A DNA stretch of 64,000 nucleotides. Origin: CAADGU01 sp964467705. GTDB lineage: Bacteria; Chloroflexota; Anaerolineae; Promineifilales; Promineifilaceae. Under the pieces are notes generated by a model. The model had not been told where the DNA came from and did not search any database. It saw nothing but the letters and a program-made list of their open reading frames with translations. The stretch lies in contig CAYXUZ010000005.1 in assembly GCA_964467705.1 (NCBI GenBank), positions 32,031 through 96,030 of the forward strand. Reading direction: 5' to 3'. Positions 61,917 to 64,000 of this stretch are shown piece by piece; position 1 is the first letter of the stretch; each line of letters opens with the position of its first letter. The position numbers were made by a program, and so were the translations under genes.

Positions 61917-63863
61917 AGTGGTCGTCTTCGGGGACGAGGGAGTAATCGTAGGGTTCCACACCGGGGCCATAATGGTAGACATTGCCGACGGGTAGGTAGT
62001 GGCTGTTGAAGTATTCGATGGGGCCATAAAGGGGAACACCATCCCGATTGTAGACAATGCGCGTTACGGTGACATCTGCACCTTCGGTCTGCCAATCCAC
62101 CTGCACCACCGTGCCCGGCTCTAACGATTCATCAAAAACCCAACTATCTTCTTCCACCGGCGGCACCACATTTTCCCAGGGCAGCAGCTCTTTTTCCACG
62201 CGCCGCCCCAAACTGGTGCTATAAAATTTGAAGGTCAACGCCTCGTTTTCAGTGTCGTAGTAGTTTTCGATGAGCAGGTGATAGGGGGTGTTGTTGATGA
62301 ATTTCATGTCAACGATGGGGGAGTAGACGGTGGCGTCCATGCCATGCCCGGCGCCGTCGCGGTAGTAGCCGAGCATGTAACCGTGCGGCAGCCGTTCGGT
62401 GATGGGGTAGCCGCCAAAAAAGGCGGTTTGGTAGAGGGTGGTGCTGACCTGGCAAATGCCGCCGCCCACGCCTTTGATGGTCACGCCATCAATGATGATG
62501 AATCCTTCTTCGTAACCGTCGGCTTCGGAGATGCTGCCCAGATATTTGTTGAAGCTAAACTCTTCGTAGGGGGCGATGACGATACCGTAAAAGTTGGCAG
62601 CGGCGGTGGCGATATTGTGTTTGCGCGCCGGGGTGGAGCCGTAGAACCAGGTGGTGCTTTGGGTAATCAGTTCGGTAATGCCCAGATCAACGGCCGTTGC
62701 CCCCGAATGAGCCACCGGCACAATATCCTTCACCACAAAGGGGACGGAGCGGTTGGGCGACCCGGCCTGGGCTTTGAGTTGGGCGATGGTGGCTTCGATG
62801 TCTAGCTCACGGCCGTTGATGTGTGGCGCGACCAATACCAGTTCTTCGGTAGCGTCGTCAAAATAAAAGCGGGCATTCACCGGTTCACGGTACAGGTCGT
62901 CTGTAAACTGGCGCAGCCAGTGGCGCACGGCATTTTCATCCAAAAAGGCGTTGTGCTGCATCACGCCGTTGTCGTCCGCTAGCATTTCCACGCGCAGCCA
63001 GGCGCTCAGTTCTGTCGGCAATAGGGTGACAGGCTGTAAATCTTGCTCGTCCAGGGGTGCTTCCAGATAAAAGGTGATGGGGCTGCCAATCAATTGCTGA
63101 ATCTCGGCCGCGCTGTCACCGGCGTCGGCGATAGTGGGTTCGGTCTGGTGTACCAGCAGTTCCAGTTCAGCTTCGCGGAATTGGGTGAGGGCGGGCAGCA
63201 GCCGTTGGCGAGCGTCGGTCGTATCCAGCAAACGGCCGTATTGCCCGGCGCTGTATTCGGCTGACCCATCCGTAATGTCCAGAGCGGCATTGGCCGGAGC
63301 GCGATTTATCACGGCGGCGATTTCGGCCAGCTTTTGGTCGAGTTGGGCTTCATCGAGGGTGAATTGGGGAGAAAGGGTACGGCCGTAATACCAGCCATTG
63401 AACATTTCCTGCACCCGTGCCGCCGGATCGCCGGTGCGTCCCAATTGATAAGCGGCCGCAGCGGTGGCTGCTGCATCAAAGGTCAGTCCCAGTTCGGCAG
63501 GGGTGTACGTCCATTGTTGGCCGGTGGCGGGGGCGGCGAGGGTGATGACGGCCGTTTGGGGATAAGAAAATGCCTGTTCCAATGCCGCCTGCGCTTCAGC
63601 CTGGGTCAGGCCGCTCAGGTCTATACCTAAGGCGGAGATGCCGGTGAAGATGCGGTCACTGTGCTGGCTCTGGTAATCGGCGGCGGTGACGGCCGTGAAA
63701 CCCAATAGCAGGANNNNNNNNNNNNNNNNNNNNNNNNNNNNNNNNNNNNNNNNNNNNNNNNNNNNNNNNNNNNNNNNNNNNNCGTAAGCGGCGCGACCAT
63801 TAAAAAGGCAATGTGGCGCAGGCGGTTGGTTGGTTGGGCTGGAATTGAAGGTGTTACTTCCAT
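61915..63863 (-). CDS. VanW family protein with peptidoglycan-binding-like repeats, split by a gap
   Basis: Start ATG 63863 (MEVTPSIPAQPTNRLRHIAF), then a hydrophobic membrane segment interrupted by a 69-N gap (63714-63782); the frame differs across it. An alternative ATG lies at 63881. After the gap LLLGFTAVTAADYQSQ ends the anchor. Two repeats of a PG-binding-4-like domain follow (RIFTGISALGIDLSGLTQAE; IQQLIGSPITFYL). The C-terminal VanW domain (about residues 430-640) has the hallmark GVGGGICQVSTTLYQTAFFG, then ERLPHGYMLGYYR and GMDATVYSP. The protein is membrane-anchored with its body outside the cell. VanW proteins occur near glycopeptide resistance genes and in many Gram-positive-like and Chloroflexota genomes; function is unclear. 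Convergent with the HlyIII gene. Confidence 0.88.
63714..63782. other. Assembly gap (69 N) inside the VanW gene
   Basis: It falls in the signal-anchor region. The length may be an estimate. Confidence 0.99.
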
Positions 63864-63965
63864 AGTTTCGTAATCGGTCATTCGTGATATGTGACAGCCG
63901 GGCATTATACCCCTTTGGAGACAAGGAACTGGCCGATGAGGGGGAAACTCAGGGAACTGTAAGGT

Positions 63966-64000
63966 TGGGAAGTGCTTGAGTGCTTGAGTGTTTGAGTGTT
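63966..64000. repeat. 8-bp tandem repeat at the right window edge
   Basis: GAGTGCTT repeats about four times (the last copies GAGTGTTT) up to the window edge. A short word-repeat tract (GTAATCGGTCATTCGTGATA) lies at 63869-63890. Confidence 0.6.

Noticed and set aside
1..64000. tRNA or rRNA genes and insertion sequences
   Set aside because: No intergenic region showed a cloverleaf with conserved TTC loop, rRNA words or a transposase frame that I can recognise.

Overview
The window looks like one scaffold of a draft genome or metagenome bin. It carries three short N gaps (6004-6013, 39954-39963, 46582-46591) and one longer one (63714-63782), each lying inside a gene. The gene content suggests a member of the Chloroflexota (Anaerolineae-like), but this is inference and there is no rRNA gene to confirm it. 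The pointers are very long GAF/PAS sensor proteins, a GT39-type membrane glycosyltransferase with a beta-rich tail, EAD and TIR conflict genes, VanW and KimA-like proteins, and a diterpene gene pair of a type known from Herpetosiphon and Mycobacterium. A striking genome-wide signature is the octamer palindrome ACGGCCGT. I counted about 110 copies by eye, where about one is expected.

Layout. 1-2.7 kb: the end of a degenerate UvrD-like helicase gene, a 21-bp tandem repeat block, and pheA. 2.7-6.05 kb: a minus-strand GT39-type glycosyltransferase, a hairpin terminator, and a small acidic protein cut by a gap. 6.3-10.0 kb: an AT-richer diterpene island, with a class II diterpene cyclase related to Rv3377c and a diterpene synthase related to Rv3378c, separated by an oppositely oriented secreted protein gene. 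10.4-42.1 kb: seven consecutive plus-strand sensor genes built from about 40 GAF, PAS and related domains. Only the last encodes a histidine kinase core, and a single-domain response regulator follows it. 42.1-44.2 kb: a minus-strand pair, a THUMP-like methyltransferase and a PD-(D/E)XK nuclease. 44.2-46.4 kb: a divergent pair, a TIR protein and a second protein, sharing an EAD-like N-terminal domain. 46.4-47.9 kb: an ALDH7-type aldehyde dehydrogenase. 48.5-56.5 kb: four cation or solute transporters (KimA-like, APC-like, Kef-like, NhaP2-like). 56.5-64 kb: a PLP-dependent Cys/Met metabolism enzyme, a LolA-like secreted protein with a MacB-like fused ABC transporter, a hemolysin-III family protein and a VanW family protein.

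How the genes may work together. The two diterpene genes would turn geranylgeranyl diphosphate into a bicyclic diphosphate and then into a diterpene alcohol. The sensor array would feed many small-molecule or redox inputs into one kinase and the CheY-like regulator at 41726. The four transporters look like a potassium and pH homeostasis set. The TIR/EAD pair looks like a small immunity or cell-suicide module. Many intergenic spaces are filled with short repeated words (for example GTAATCGGT-like or GTGATGCGTGATG-like). One such tract is translated as the linker of the fused ABC transporter.
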